DNA from: Klebsiella sp. WP3-W18-ESBL-02
GTDB lineage: Bacteria; Pseudomonadota; Gammaproteobacteria; Enterobacterales; Enterobacteriaceae
Assembly (NCBI RefSeq): GCF_014168815.1
Contig: NZ_AP021972.1
Location: forward strand, 558,001-622,000
Direction of reading: 5' to 3'
DNA: 64,000 nt
The notes under the pieces are model-generated. The model was not told the origin of the DNA. It made no database searches and worked only from the letters and a program-made list of their open reading frames with translations. Below, in pieces: positions 1 through 7,791 of the stretch (the first letter of the stretch is position 1; every line of letters begins with the position of its first letter). The position numbers were made by a program, and so were the translations under genes.

Positions 1-26
1 ATTTGATATCACGTTTGTTCGTTTGA
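1..26 (+). CDS. aaeX: AaeX, C-terminal end only (small inner-membrane protein)
   Basis: The first bases read in frame as LISRLFV followed by TGA at 24-26, which is the C-terminus of the 67-residue AaeX protein of the aaeXAB operon. Only the last seven codons lie in the window. AaeX is a short predicted membrane protein of unknown role encoded just before the efflux pump genes. The stop sits a few bases before the aaeA start, as expected for a tightly packed operon. The identification rests on the short tail plus position. Confidence 0.8.
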
Positions 27-33
27 GGTGGAT

Positions 34-966
34 GTGAAAACACTAACAAGAAATCTATCCCGTACCGCCATTACGGTGATACTGGTCATCCTGGCGTTCA
101 TCGCAATCTTTCGCGCCTGGGTCTATTACACCGAATCGCCCTGGACGCGTGACGCTCGCTTTAGCGCGGACGTCGTGGCGATTGCCCCTGACGTTTCGGG
201 CCTGATTACCGGGGTACAGGTTAAGGATAACCAACTGGTTAGCAAAAATCAGGTGCTGTTTGTTATCGACCAGCCGCGTTATCAGAAGGCGCTCGCGGAA
301 GCGGAAGCGGATGTGGCCTATTATCAGGCGCTGGCCGCTGAAAAAGGGCGTGAAGCCAGCCGTCGTAACCAGCTGGGTGTCAGCGCCATGTCGCGCGAAG
401 AAATCGATCAGTCGAATAACGTGCTGCAAACCGTTCTGCACCAGTTGGCGAAAGCACAGGCCACGCGTGACCTGGCGCGTCTTGACCTCGATCGTACCGT
501 GATCCGCGCCCCGGCCGACGGCTGGGTGACCAACCTGAACGTGTATGCCGGTGAATTTATTACCCGTGGCTCGACGGCGGTAGCGCTCGTTAAACAGCAC
601 TCTTTCTACGTGATGGCCTACCTGGAAGAAACCAAGCTCGAGCACGTACGTCCCGGTTATCGTGCGGAAATTACCCCTCTGGGCAGCAACCGAGTACTGA
701 AAGGCACCGTTGATAGCGTGGCGGCGGGCGTGACCAACGCCAGCAGCAGCGTTGACAGCAAGGGGATGGCCACCATTGACTCTAACCTGGAATGGGTGCG
801 TCTGGCGCAGCGCGTGCCGGTACGTATCCATCTTGATGACGAGCCGGGCAACCTATGGCCCGCGGGGACAACCGCGACGGTGGTGATCACCGGTGCGAAG
901 GATCGCGATGCGCGCCAGATGACCTTCTTCCAGAAACTGGCGCTGCGCCTGCGTGAATTCGGTTAA
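34..966 (+). CDS. aaeA: p-hydroxybenzoic acid efflux pump subunit AaeA (membrane fusion protein)
   Basis: AaeA is the periplasmic adaptor of the AaeAB pump, which in E. coli exports aromatic carboxylic acids such as p-hydroxybenzoate. The protein has one N-terminal membrane anchor (about residues 10-30), a HlyD-type biotinyl-lipoyl half, an alpha-helical hairpin around residues 80-140 and a beta-barrel region. Starting at the GTG at 34 gives 310 residues, the E. coli length; a GTG two codons earlier (28) is also open but falls inside the GAGGTGG ribosome binding site at 25-31. It lies between aaeX and aaeB in one operon. The LysR regulator AaeR would lie to the left, outside the window. Confidence 0.95.
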   Translation: MKTLTRNLSRTAITVILVILAFIAIFRAWVYYTESPWTRDARFSADVVAIAPDVSGLITGVQVKDNQLVSKNQVLFVIDQPRYQKALAEAEADVAYYQALAAEKGREASRRNQLGVSAMSREEIDQSNNVLQTVLHQLAKAQATRDLARLDLDRTVIRAPADGWVTNLNVYAGEFITRGSTAVALVKQHSFYVMAYLEETKLEHVRPGYRAEITPLGSNRVLKGTVDSVAAGVTNASSSVDSKGMATIDSNLEWVRLAQRVPVRIHLDDEPGNLWPAGTTATVVITGAKDRDARQMTFFQKLALRLREFG

Positions 967-971
967 TCGTC

Positions 972-2939
972 ATGGGCATCTTCAGTATTGCCAACCAGCA
1001 CATCCGCTTTGCCATCAAGCTGGCCTGCGCGGTGGTGCTGGCGCTGTTTGTCGGCTTTCATTTTCAGCTTGAAACGCCCCGCTGGGCGGTACTGACGGCG
1101 GCGATTGTCGCCGCTGGCCCCGCGTTTGCAGCCGGTGGGGAACCTTATGCGGGGGCCATTCGCTATCGCGGGATGCTGCGTATCGTCGGCACCTTTATCG
1201 GCTGTATCGCCGCGCTGGCGATCATTATCACCATGATCCGCGCACCGCTGCTGATGCTGCTGGTGTGCAGTATCTGGGCCGGGTTCTGTACCTGGATCTC
1301 ATCGCTGGTACGCGTCGAGAACTCCTATGCCTGGGGGCTTTCCGGCTATACCGCGCTCATTATTGTCATCACTATTCAGTCCGAGCCGCTGCTCACGCCG
1401 CAGTTTGCCGTCGAACGCTGCAGCGAGATCGTGATCGGTATCGTTTGTGCGATCGTTGCGGATCTGCTGTTTTCACCGCGCTCGATCAAAAAAGAGATCG
1501 ATCACGAACTGGATGCCATGCTCGTCGATCAGTATCGCCTGATGCAGCTGTGCATCAAGCACGGCGACAGCGATGAAATGGACCGTGCCTGGCACGCGCT
1601 GGTGCGTCGCGCCACCGCGATGGAGGGCATGCGCAGCAACCTCAATATGGAATCCTCACGCTGGGTGCGCGCCAACCGTCGTCTGAAGGCATTGAATACC
1701 GTATCGCTGACGATGATCACCCAGGCCTGTGAAACGTTTATTATGCAAAACTCGCGGCCGGAGCTGGTGACGGATGCCTATCGCGAACTGTTTGCTGAAC
1801 CGGTCGAAACGGTGCAGGACGTACACCGTCAGCTTAAACGTATGCGCCGGGTGCTGGCGTGGACCGGTGAGCACGATACGCCGGTGACGATTTACAGCTG
1901 GGTGGGCGCCGCCACGCGCTATCTGTTGCTGAAGCGCGGGGTGATTGGCAACGCGAAAATCAGCGCCCGGGAAGAAGAAATTCTGCAAAGCGAAGTGGTG
2001 GTGCGTCCCGAGTCGGCCGAACGCCATCACGCGATGGTTAACTTCTGGCGTACCACCGTCTCCTGCGCGCTGGGGATCCTGTTCTGGCTGTGGACCGGCT
2101 GGACCTCCGGCAGCGGGGCGATGGTGATGATCGCGGTAGTGACCTCGCTGGCGATGCGTCTGCCCAACCCGCGCATGGTGGCGATTGACTTTCTTTACGG
2201 CACGATTGCCGCGTTACCGATCGGGTCGCTCTACTTCTTGGTCATTATGCCTGCCACACAGCAAAGTATGCTGCTGCTGTGCCTGAGTCTGGCGGTGATG
2301 TGCTTCTTTATCGGCATTGAAGTACAGAAGCGTCGGCTGGGGTCGCTCGGCGCGTTGGCCAGTACCATCAACATTCTGGTGCTCGATAATCCGATGACCT
2401 TCCACTTCAGCCAGTTTCTCGACAGCGCGCTGGGGCAAATTGTCGGCTGCTTTATGGCGCTGATTGTGATCCTGTTGATCCGCGATAACTCGCGTCTGCG
2501 TACCGGTCGGGTGCTGCTGAACCAGTTTGTGTTTGCCGCCGTCTCGGCGATGACCACCAATATGGCGCGGCGTAAAGAGAATCACCTGCCGGCGCTCTAT
2601 CAGCAGCTCTTTTTGCTGCTCAACAAGTTTCCGGGTGATATTGCCAAGTTCCGTCTTGCGCTGACGCTCATTATTGCGCACCAGCGCCTGCGCGATGCGC
2701 CGATCCCTATCAACGATGACCTGTCGGCGTTCCACCGCCAGCTGCGCCGTACCGCCGATCGGGTGATTTCGGCGAGCAGCGACGATAAGCGCCGCTACTA
2801 CTTCTCGCGTCTGCTTGAAGAGCTTGAGGTGTACCAGCAAAAGCTGCGGGTGTGGGAAGCACCGGTCCAGGTGACACAGCCGGTTGAGCGGCTGGTGGCG
2901 ATGCTGCACAAGTATCAAAGTGCGTTAACCATTCATTAA
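972..2939 (+). CDS. aaeB: p-hydroxybenzoic acid efflux pump subunit AaeB (inner-membrane transporter)
   Basis: AaeB is the inner-membrane partner of AaeA and belongs to the aromatic acid exporter family (FUSC/ArAE). The 655-residue length equals that of E. coli. Two blocks of hydrophobic helices are visible, at about residues 13-165 and 355-500, each followed by a charged cytoplasmic region; this duplicated layout is typical of the family. The gene starts 5 bp after the aaeA stop and so is probably translated from the same message. A hairpin follows directly. Expression in E. coli depends on AaeR and aromatic acids; nothing here argues for another control. Confidence 0.96.
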   Translation: MGIFSIANQHIRFAIKLACAVVLALFVGFHFQLETPRWAVLTAAIVAAGPAFAAGGEPYAGAIRYRGMLRIVGTFIGCIAALAIIITMIRAPLLMLLVCSIWAGFCTWISSLVRVENSYAWGLSGYTALIIVITIQSEPLLTPQFAVERCSEIVIGIVCAIVADLLFSPRSIKKEIDHELDAMLVDQYRLMQLCIKHGDSDEMDRAWHALVRRATAMEGMRSNLNMESSRWVRANRRLKALNTVSLTMITQACETFIMQNSRPELVTDAYRELFAEPVETVQDVHRQLKRMRRVLAWTGEHDTPVTIYSWVGAATRYLLLKRGVIGNAKISAREEEILQSEVVVRPESAERHHAMVNFWRTTVSCALGILFWLWTGWTSGSGAMVMIAVVTSLAMRLPNPRMVAIDFLYGTIAALPIGSLYFLVIMPATQQSMLLLCLSLAVMCFFIGIEVQKRRLGSLGALASTINILVLDNPMTFHFSQFLDSALGQIVGCFMALIVILLIRDNSRLRTGRVLLNQFVFAAVSAMTTNMARRKENHLPALYQQLFLLLNKFPGDIAKFRLALTLIIAHQRLRDAPIPINDDLSAFHRQLRRTADRVISASSDDKRRYYFSRLLEELEVYQQKLRVWEAPVQVTQPVERLVAMLHKYQSALTIH

Positions 2940-2945
2940 TCGGAC

Positions 2946-2980
2946 TCCCGACGTCGATACGAGGTCGGGATCTTTCCCTT
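2946..2980 (+). terminator. Probable terminator after aaeXAB
   Basis: A 7-bp stem, TCCCGAC at 2946-2952 with GTCGGGA at 2964-2970, is followed by a T/C-rich stretch (TCTTTCCCTTTC). The T run is weak, so termination may be partial. Confidence 0.6.
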
Positions 2981-3007
2981 TCACTTCCTATCCCCGCAAA
3001 AGCGCTG

Positions 3008-3018
3008 TCTATACTTAA
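3008..3018 (+). promoter_or_regulatory. Sigma-S-type extended -10 element before the aldehyde dehydrogenase
   Basis: TCTATACTTAA at 3008-3018 agrees at every position with the published RpoS -10 consensus KCTAYRCTTAA. No convincing -35 is present, which RpoS promoters tolerate. A strong ribosome binding site (AGGAGGG at 3034-3040) and the ATG at 3045 follow about 30 bp later. Use by RpoS is inferred from the match only. Confidence 0.65.
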
Positions 3019-3044
3019 CTGGAAACACTTTTCAGGAGGGTGTA

Positions 3045-4499
3045 ATGACCACGCAAGCGCTACAGGACAACGAGCTTTTTCAAACCGGTTACCTGGTCAA
3101 CGGTGAATGGCGCCGTCTTGATGCGACCTTTGATGTGCTGAACCCGGCAACGGGCGATGTGGTGGCAAAGGTGGCGAAGGCTGGGAAAACAGAAACCGAG
3201 CAGGCGATTGCAGCAGCGGCAAACGCGTTCCCGCTCTGGCGGGCCAAAACGGCGAAAGCGCGTTCAGAGTTGCTTTACCGCTGGTATCAGCTGATCGTTG
3301 AGCATAAAAGCTGGTTGGCGCAGCTCATGACCATTGAACAGGGGAAGCCGCTGAAAGAGGCGGAAGGCGAAGTGGACTATGCGGCAAGCTTCATTCAGTG
3401 GTTTGCCGAACAGGGAAAACGGGCGAACGGTGAAATCATTCCTCCGGCAAAACCCGGTTCGCGAATTCTGGCTACGCGGGAGCCAATTGGCGTCGTCGCG
3501 GCGATTACACCGTGGAATTTCCCGATGGCGATGCTCACGCGTAAGCTAGGACCCGCGCTGGCCGCGGGCTGTACTGGCGTGATAAAGCCGGCGAATAACA
3601 CACCGCTTTGTGCATTTGCACTGCTGACGCTGGCGAAAAAGGCCGGTATTCCCGATGGCGTACTGAACGCCGTTGCGGGTAATACGCAGGAAATCAGCGA
3701 CGCGATTATGGCCAGCCACGAGGTACGCAAAATCTCGTTCACCGGCTCGACGTCGGTTGGGAAAACGTTGGTCCGCAACGCGGCGGAAACGATGAAGAAG
3801 GTATCGATGGAACTGGGCGGCAACGCGCCTTATATCGTGTTTGAGGATGCCGATATCGACGCAGCCGTTCAGGGGGCGGTAGCGAATAAGTTCCGTAACG
3901 CCGGGCAGGTGTGCGTCAGCGTGAACCGTTTTTATATTCATGACAGCGTCTATGACCGCTTCACCCGCCAGCTTGCTGACGCCGTGAAGGCGCTGAAGGT
4001 GGGCAATGGCCTGGATGATGGCGTGGTGGTTGGCCCACTCATCGAGCCTGCGGCGGTCAGGAAGGTACGTGAACACGTGGAAGATGCCGTTGCGAAAGGC
4101 GCACAGGTGCTGGTCGGCGGGCAGTCGCATGCGCTGGGAGGGAATTTCTGGCAGCCGACGGTGCTCGGAGACTGCAACGAACACATGCTGCTGGCGCAGG
4201 AAGAAACCTTTGGACCGCTGGCGGCCTGTTTCCGTTTTCAGGATGAAGAAGAGGTCATTCAGCGGGCGAATAATACCCCTTATGGCCTGGCCGCCTACTT
4301 CTATACCCAGAACCTGCCACGCGTCTTCCGCGTCGCGCAGGCGCTGGAGAGCGGGATGATTGGCATTAACGAATGTGCGGTATCCACCGAACTGGGGCCG
4401 TTCGGCGGTGTGAAAGAGTCCGGATTGGGACGTGAAGGTTCGGTGCTGGGTCTGGAAGAGTACCTTGAGGTGAAAACGCTGCACATCGGGGGACTTTAA
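3045..4499 (+). CDS. NAD(P)-dependent aldehyde dehydrogenase, GabD-like (probable succinate-semialdehyde dehydrogenase)
   Basis: This 484-residue protein is a full-length aldehyde dehydrogenase of the succinate-semialdehyde dehydrogenase group, oxidising an aldehyde to its acid in the cytoplasm. Visible marks are the TPWNFP cofactor motif (about 155-160), FTGST (232-236), the general base Glu256 in MELGGNAP and the nucleophile Cys290 in NAGQVCVS. E. coli GabD has a second cysteine two residues after the nucleophile; here it is Ser292, so the disulfide redox switch described for GabD-type enzymes would be missing. The true substrate cannot be read from sequence. The gene is absent from this place in E. 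coli K-12, lies behind a sigma-S-type promoter and is followed after 27 bp by yhcO, so the two may be co-transcribed. Confidence 0.9.
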   Translation: MTTQALQDNELFQTGYLVNGEWRRLDATFDVLNPATGDVVAKVAKAGKTETEQAIAAAANAFPLWRAKTAKARSELLYRWYQLIVEHKSWLAQLMTIEQGKPLKEAEGEVDYAASFIQWFAEQGKRANGEIIPPAKPGSRILATREPIGVVAAITPWNFPMAMLTRKLGPALAAGCTGVIKPANNTPLCAFALLTLAKKAGIPDGVLNAVAGNTQEISDAIMASHEVRKISFTGSTSVGKTLVRNAAETMKKVSMELGGNAPYIVFEDADIDAAVQGAVANKFRNAGQVCVSVNRFYIHDSVYDRFTRQLADAVKALKVGNGLDDGVVVGPLIEPAAVRKVREHVEDAVAKGAQVLVGGQSHALGGNFWQPTVLGDCNEHMLLAQEETFGPLAACFRFQDEEEVIQRANNTPYGLAAYFYTQNLPRVFRVAQALESGMIGINECAVSTELGPFGGVKESGLGREGSVLGLEEYLEVKTLHIGGL

Positions 4500-4526
4500 G
4501 CTTGCTGGCTGGGAAGGGGGCGTGAG

Positions 4527-4802
4527 ATGAAAATCTATACTTTTGATTTTGACGAGATAGAGGATCAGGGCGATTTTTATCGAGAGTTCGCCCGACTCTT
4601 TGCCCTCGATCGTGAGTCTATTCGCGATTTAGACGCGCTGTGGAGCGTGGTCACGGGGCCACACATGCCGCTGCCGCTGGAGATCGAGTTTAGCCATCTG
4701 AGCGAAAAGCAGCGCCGCCGCTACGGTGCGCTGATTCTGCTGTTTGATGAAGCGGAAGAAGAGCTGGAAGGGATGCTGCGCTTTAACGTTCAGCGCGGAT
4801 AA
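4527..4802 (+). CDS. yhcO: YhcO, barstar family protein
   Basis: YhcO is a 91-residue acidic protein of the barstar (ribonuclease inhibitor) family, close to the 90-residue E. coli protein. It keeps the acidic segment around LLFDEAEEELEGMLRF that resembles the barnase-binding helix region of barstar. No barnase-like ribonuclease gene lies nearby, so any RNase-inhibitor role is unproven. A purine-rich ribosome binding site (GAAGGGGG) precedes the ATG. It sits 27 bp after the aldehyde dehydrogenase and converges with the yhcN genes. Confidence 0.88.
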   Translation: MKIYTFDFDEIEDQGDFYREFARLFALDRESIRDLDALWSVVTGPHMPLPLEIEFSHLSEKQRRRYGALILLFDEAEEELEGMLRFNVQRG

Positions 4803-4829
4803 AAAAAGCCCTCGCATAAGGGCGAGGGC
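4801..4829 (-). terminator. Terminator for the yhcN pair, possibly bidirectional
   Basis: An 8-bp stem, GCCCTCGC at 4808-4815 with GCGAGGGC at 4822-4829, has a run of seven A on its left (4801-4807) that becomes the U tract for minus-strand transcripts. A second hairpin, GTCGTC/GACGAC at 4832-4849, lies between it and the downstream yhcN gene. Plus-strand yhcO messages would also form the stem but lack a T tract. Confidence 0.8.
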
Positions 4830-4855
4830 AAGTCGTCGGACAAGACGACGAGGGT

Positions 4856-5122
4856 TTATTTGTACAGCTCAGCCGTAGCGTGCCAATGGTCGCCGGTACG
4901 GGCTTCAATTACGCGGTAGCTGCTGGCACCTTCTTTTTCTGCTTTAGCGGCTAATGCGCTGCGCATATCCATTGGGTCACTGCCAACCTGAGAGACAGAT
5001 ACGGTGCCCATGGATTGCAGGTTTTGCGCTTGTTCAGCGTTTACCTGATGCACTGCTGCGCTGGCGCCAAAGGACAGTACGGATGCCAGACCAAGAGATG
5101 CGATGATCATTGCGCTTTTCAT
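4856..5122 (-). CDS. YhcN-type DUF1471 secreted stress protein, second paralogue
   Basis: This 88-residue protein belongs to the YhcN/BhsA/McbA (DUF1471) family of small periplasmic or envelope proteins linked to acid, peroxide and biofilm stress. It has a signal peptide (MKSAMIIASLGLASVLSFGA, cleavage near ASA-AV) and the family pattern IGTVSV...PMDM...EGASSYRVIEAR...WHATAELYK. The C-terminal half is almost identical to the upstream neighbour, while the signal peptide and the helix region have diverged, pointing to an old tandem duplication. A good ribosome binding site (GAGGAG) precedes the ATG. Only one copy is usual at this place in E. coli. Its own function is unknown. Confidence 0.85.
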   Translation of the reverse strand: MKSAMIIASLGLASVLSFGASAAVHQVNAEQAQNLQSMGTVSVSQVGSDPMDMRSALAAKAEKEGASSYRVIEARTGDHWHATAELYK

Positions 5123-5238
5123 AATTCTTTACTCCTCACCTTATTTTTCATTCTTCAGCGGTGAGAGGACATACTTCAGATTCCTGGACCGCTGGGTCGT
5201 TAACTTTTAAAACTGCCGACGTTTAACTGCGCGCTGTC

Positions 5239-5502
5239 TTATTTGTACAGTTCTGCTGTTGCGTGCCAGTGAGCGCCGGTACGGGCTTCAATGATGCGAT
5301 AGGATGACGCACCTTGTTCTTCCGCTTTTTTGTTCAGCATTTCGTGCATATCCATCGGGGATGAACCGACGGAACCGATAGAAACGGTGCCGATTGGCTG
5401 GCGATTTTGCGCCTGATCGCTGTTGATAGAATCAGCGGCAAACGCGCCAAATGAGATAACGGAAAGGATGCTCAGAGCGGCAACAGTTGATTTGATTTTC
5501 AT
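5239..5502 (-). CDS. yhcN: YhcN, DUF1471 secreted stress-response protein
   Basis: This is the copy closest to E. coli YhcN: 87 residues from the ATG at 5502, with signal peptide MKIKSTVAALSILSVISFGA and a cleavage site near AFA-AD, then the DUF1471 domain ending in WHATAELYK. A GTG three codons upstream (5511) is also in frame, but the AGGTGAG ribosome binding site overlaps it and is correctly spaced for the ATG. E. coli YhcN has been linked to responses to cytoplasmic acid and peroxide. The paralogue follows 116 bp downstream on the same strand. Confidence 0.92.
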   Translation of the reverse strand: MKIKSTVAALSILSVISFGAFAADSINSDQAQNRQPIGTVSIGSVGSSPMDMHEMLNKKAEEQGASSYRIIEARTGAHWHATAELYK

Positions 5503-5511
5503 GATACTCAC

Positions 5512-5842
5512 CTCGTCGAATTTTTTTGGAAGGTCTTTGTTTTGTGACCCTCATCACGAAATTAAGTATACACTAATCACATGAAATATTAATACCCCGC
5601 TAATTGTTTCGTCTGTAATTAGACGTCAGGAATCGTCATTTTTAGAACAGATTTGTATAAAAAAAGCCAAATTCTGGCAAAGTCTTGTTAAAATAGTGCG
5701 TAAAATCAAAAAGATATCGTTTTTTGATTTTTCGTGCGGTGAGTAAAGGATATATTCACTGAATCTATGCGTTAGGTCGAAGAATCGCACTAAATGCTAA
5801 CGAAACGGCAGTGGAACCTGTGGAGAAGGGCGGGAAAAGCAG
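5512..5842. promoter_or_regulatory. yhcN upstream region between yhcN and argR
   Basis: No gene is seen here. On the minus strand, TGTATACTTAA at 5572-5562 matches the RpoS -10 consensus at all but one position, about 60 bp before the yhcN start. The stretch is AT-rich. The block beyond about 5700 shows no feature I can name up to the argR terminator. Confidence 0.45.
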
Positions 5843-5864
5843 CTCCTCTGGTGGTCCAGAGGAG
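5843..5864 (-). terminator. argR terminator
   Basis: A perfect 9-bp stem, CTCCTCTGG at 5843-5851 with CCAGAGGAG at 5856-5864 and a TGGT loop, lies 13 bp after the argR stop. On the minus strand it is followed by CTGCTTTTCCC, a short U-rich tail. Confidence 0.75.
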
Positions 5865-5877
5865 AACGGCGGAGGAT

Positions 5878-6348
5878 TTACAGTTCCTGCTCGAACAGAA
5901 TCTGGATGGCTTCATAGAGGTCTTTTACGGTAAAGCCACGGGCCGGCGTCGTGAAGATGGTGTCATCACCGGCGATGCTGCCGAGAATGCCCTCTGCTTT
6001 GCCCAATGAGTCCAGCAGACGAGCAATCAGCTGCGCTGCGCCTGGGCTGGTATGGATAACCACCACGGCATCGTTGTAATCGATATCCAGTACCAGATTC
6101 TTCAGCGGGCTGGTGGTGGTCGGCACGCCCAGTTCGGCCGGCAGACAGTAAACCATTTCCATTTTGGCGTTGCGGGTACGCACGGCGCCAAACTTGGTCA
6201 GCATGCGAGAAACTTTGGATTGGTTAATATTATCGAAGCCTTCTTCCTGCAAGGCCTGAACAATTTCGCCCTGAGAGCTGAATTTTTCTTCCTTCAGTAA
6301 TGCTTTAAAGGCTTTAACTAATTCTTCTTGTTTCGTTGAACTTCGCAT
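5878..6348 (-). CDS. argR: Arginine repressor ArgR
   Basis: ArgR is the hexameric, arginine-dependent repressor of arginine biosynthesis and also helps Xer recombination at cer sites. The 156 residues match E. coli in length and nearly throughout in sequence. The N-terminal winged helix (about 1-70) includes the SKVSRMLTKFGAVRTRNAKMEM recognition region, here with residues such as Ser44 to Lys50; the C-terminal half holds the GTIAGDD-like loop (GSIAGDDTIF) that binds arginine and forms the hexamer. The gene is alone between two intergenic regions. Paired ARG boxes lie just upstream, so it should repress itself. The argG gene in this window carries similar boxes. Confidence 0.98.
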   Translation of the reverse strand: MRSSTKQEELVKAFKALLKEEKFSSQGEIVQALQEEGFDNINQSKVSRMLTKFGAVRTRNAKMEMVYCLPAELGVPTTTSPLKNLVLDIDYNDAVVVIHTSPGAAQLIARLLDSLGKAEGILGSIAGDDTIFTTPARGFTVKDLYEAIQILFEQEL

Positions 6349-6373
6349 AAGTCACCCGATTATGGTGGTGAAA

Positions 6374-6411
6374 TTAACATTATTATGCATATAGGCGAAT
6401 ATTTATGCAAA
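6374..6411 (-). promoter_or_regulatory. Two ARG boxes upstream of argR
   Basis: Two 18-bp sites fit the ARG box consensus: a weaker one at 6374-6391 (ending ATGCATA) and a better one at 6394-6411 with CGAATATTTATGCA. They are separated by 2 bp. In E. coli the argR boxes are also 2 bp apart, against 3 bp at other arg genes, which supports autoregulation. Confidence 0.7.
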
Positions 6412-6792
6412 ATAATTTGCTCCAGGAGACCCGAGCAAATACAGAAAGGCGGGATTTTAGCAAAATTCAGGCCTAAGAAACATGCCTATATCACGGGATC
6501 CAAATAAGTTAAAAGTAAATGAAATGTTATTAAATTGCTGTTGTTTTACCCAATTCGCTGAGTATATTGTAATCGATAGTTGATGAAAGTTTGGTTTCGT
6601 AGAAAGGCCTTTTTCTGGGAGTAGTGCGGATGCTGTTGGATAGCCCGCATTCTGTAAGCAATTATATTGTAATTATTTACCTTGTGAATTAAGGTCGCCG
6701 CAACGGAGTAACAACAGGTAGCTCCTGCGTTGGTTATGCGGTCCACGACAGGTTGTTGCCTGAATGTCATTAACCATAATAAGGAGTTTAGG
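6412..6792. promoter_or_regulatory. argR-mdh divergent intergenic region
   Basis: This AT-rich stretch separates divergent argR and mdh and should hold both promoters. The mdh ribosome binding site AAGGAG ends 7 bp before its ATG. Several TATATTGTAA-like segments (6562-6571 and 6663-6672) could be -10 regions, but none has a clear -35. No gene is visible. Confidence 0.4.
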
Positions 6793-7731
6793 ATGAAAGT
6801 CGCAGTCCTTGGTGCCGCCGGCGGTATTGGCCAGGCGCTTGCCCTACTACTAAAGACCCAACTGCCTTCAGGTTCAGAACTCTCCCTCTATGATATTGCC
6901 CCCGTCACACCGGGCGTGGCGGTCGATCTCAGCCATATTCCTACTGATGTCAAAATCAAAGGATTCTCCGGCGAAGATGCGACGCCTGCGCTGGTTGGGG
7001 CGGATGTTGTCCTGATTTCTGCCGGGGTTGCTCGTAAGCCCGGTATGGATCGCTCCGATCTGTTTAATGTTAACGCCGGGATTGTGAAAAACCTGGTGCA
7101 GCAAATTGCAAAAACCGCGCCGAAAGCCTGCATTGGTATTATTACCAACCCGGTCAACACCACCGTCGCTATTGCTGCGGAAGTGCTGAAAAAAGCGGGC
7201 GTGTACGATAAGAATAAACTGTTCGGCGTGACCACGCTGGATATCATCCGCTCCAATACCTTTGTGGCGGAGCTCAAAGATAAAAGCGCCGGTGAGGTGG
7301 AAGTTCCGGTAATTGGCGGCCACTCCGGCGTCACCATTCTGCCTTTATTGTCGCAAATTTCCGGCGTGAGCTTCTCCGATCAGGAAGTAAACGATCTGAC
7401 CAAACGCATCCAGAACGCGGGCACTGAAGTGGTGGAAGCGAAGGCGGGCGGCGGGTCGGCAACGCTCTCTATGGGGCAGGCGGCGGCGCGTTTCGGTCTG
7501 TCTCTGGTTCGTGCGCTGCAGGGCGAGAAGGGCGTGGTGGAATGCGCCTATGTGGAAGGCGACGGTCAATATGCGCGCTTCTTCTCGCAGCCGCTGCTGC
7601 TGGGTAAAAACGGGGTGGAAGAGCGTCAGTCTATCGGCAAGCTCAGCGCTTACGAGCAGCAGGCGCTGGAAGGTATGCTGGAGACGCTGAGAAAAGATAT
7701 TCAGCTGGGTGAAGACTTTATTAATAAGTAA
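6793..7731 (+). CDS. mdh: Malate dehydrogenase (NAD)
   Basis: Mdh interconverts malate and oxaloacetate with NAD in the TCA cycle. The 312-residue protein equals E. coli in length. It has the NAD-binding glycine motif GAAGGIGQ (residues 8-14 area), substrate arginines Arg81, Arg87 and Arg153 and the catalytic pair Asp150 and His177 in IGGHSGV. An in-frame GTG 63 bp upstream is open, but the ATG at 6793 has the AAGGAG ribosome binding site and gives the conserved N-terminus MKVAVLGAAGG. It is monocistronic, with a strong terminator. In E. coli it is controlled by ArcA and CRP; I did not find clear sites here. Confidence 0.98.
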   Translation: MKVAVLGAAGGIGQALALLLKTQLPSGSELSLYDIAPVTPGVAVDLSHIPTDVKIKGFSGEDATPALVGADVVLISAGVARKPGMDRSDLFNVNAGIVKNLVQQIAKTAPKACIGIITNPVNTTVAIAAEVLKKAGVYDKNKLFGVTTLDIIRSNTFVAELKDKSAGEVEVPVIGGHSGVTILPLLSQISGVSFSDQEVNDLTKRIQNAGTEVVEAKAGGGSATLSMGQAAARFGLSLVRALQGEKGVVECAYVEGDGQYARFFSQPLLLGKNGVEERQSIGKLSAYEQQALEGMLETLRKDIQLGEDFINK

Positions 7732-7753
7732 GTCGTGAAGCCTGAGATGTCAC

Positions 7754-7780
7754 AAAGGGGCCAATGGCCCCTTTGCTTTT
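7754..7780 (+). terminator. mdh terminator
   Basis: AAAGGGGCC at 7754-7762 pairs with GGCCCCTTT at 7766-7774 and is followed by GCTTTTT. It lies 23 bp past the mdh stop and 12 bp before the end of convergent degS, so it may serve both. Confidence 0.9.
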
Positions 7781-7791
7781 TCGGTGAGCGT

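Noticed and set aside
4527..4802. Toxin-antitoxin system built on the barstar-like YhcO
   Set aside because: No barnase-like or other toxin gene is adjacent; neighbours are the aldehyde dehydrogenase and yhcN.
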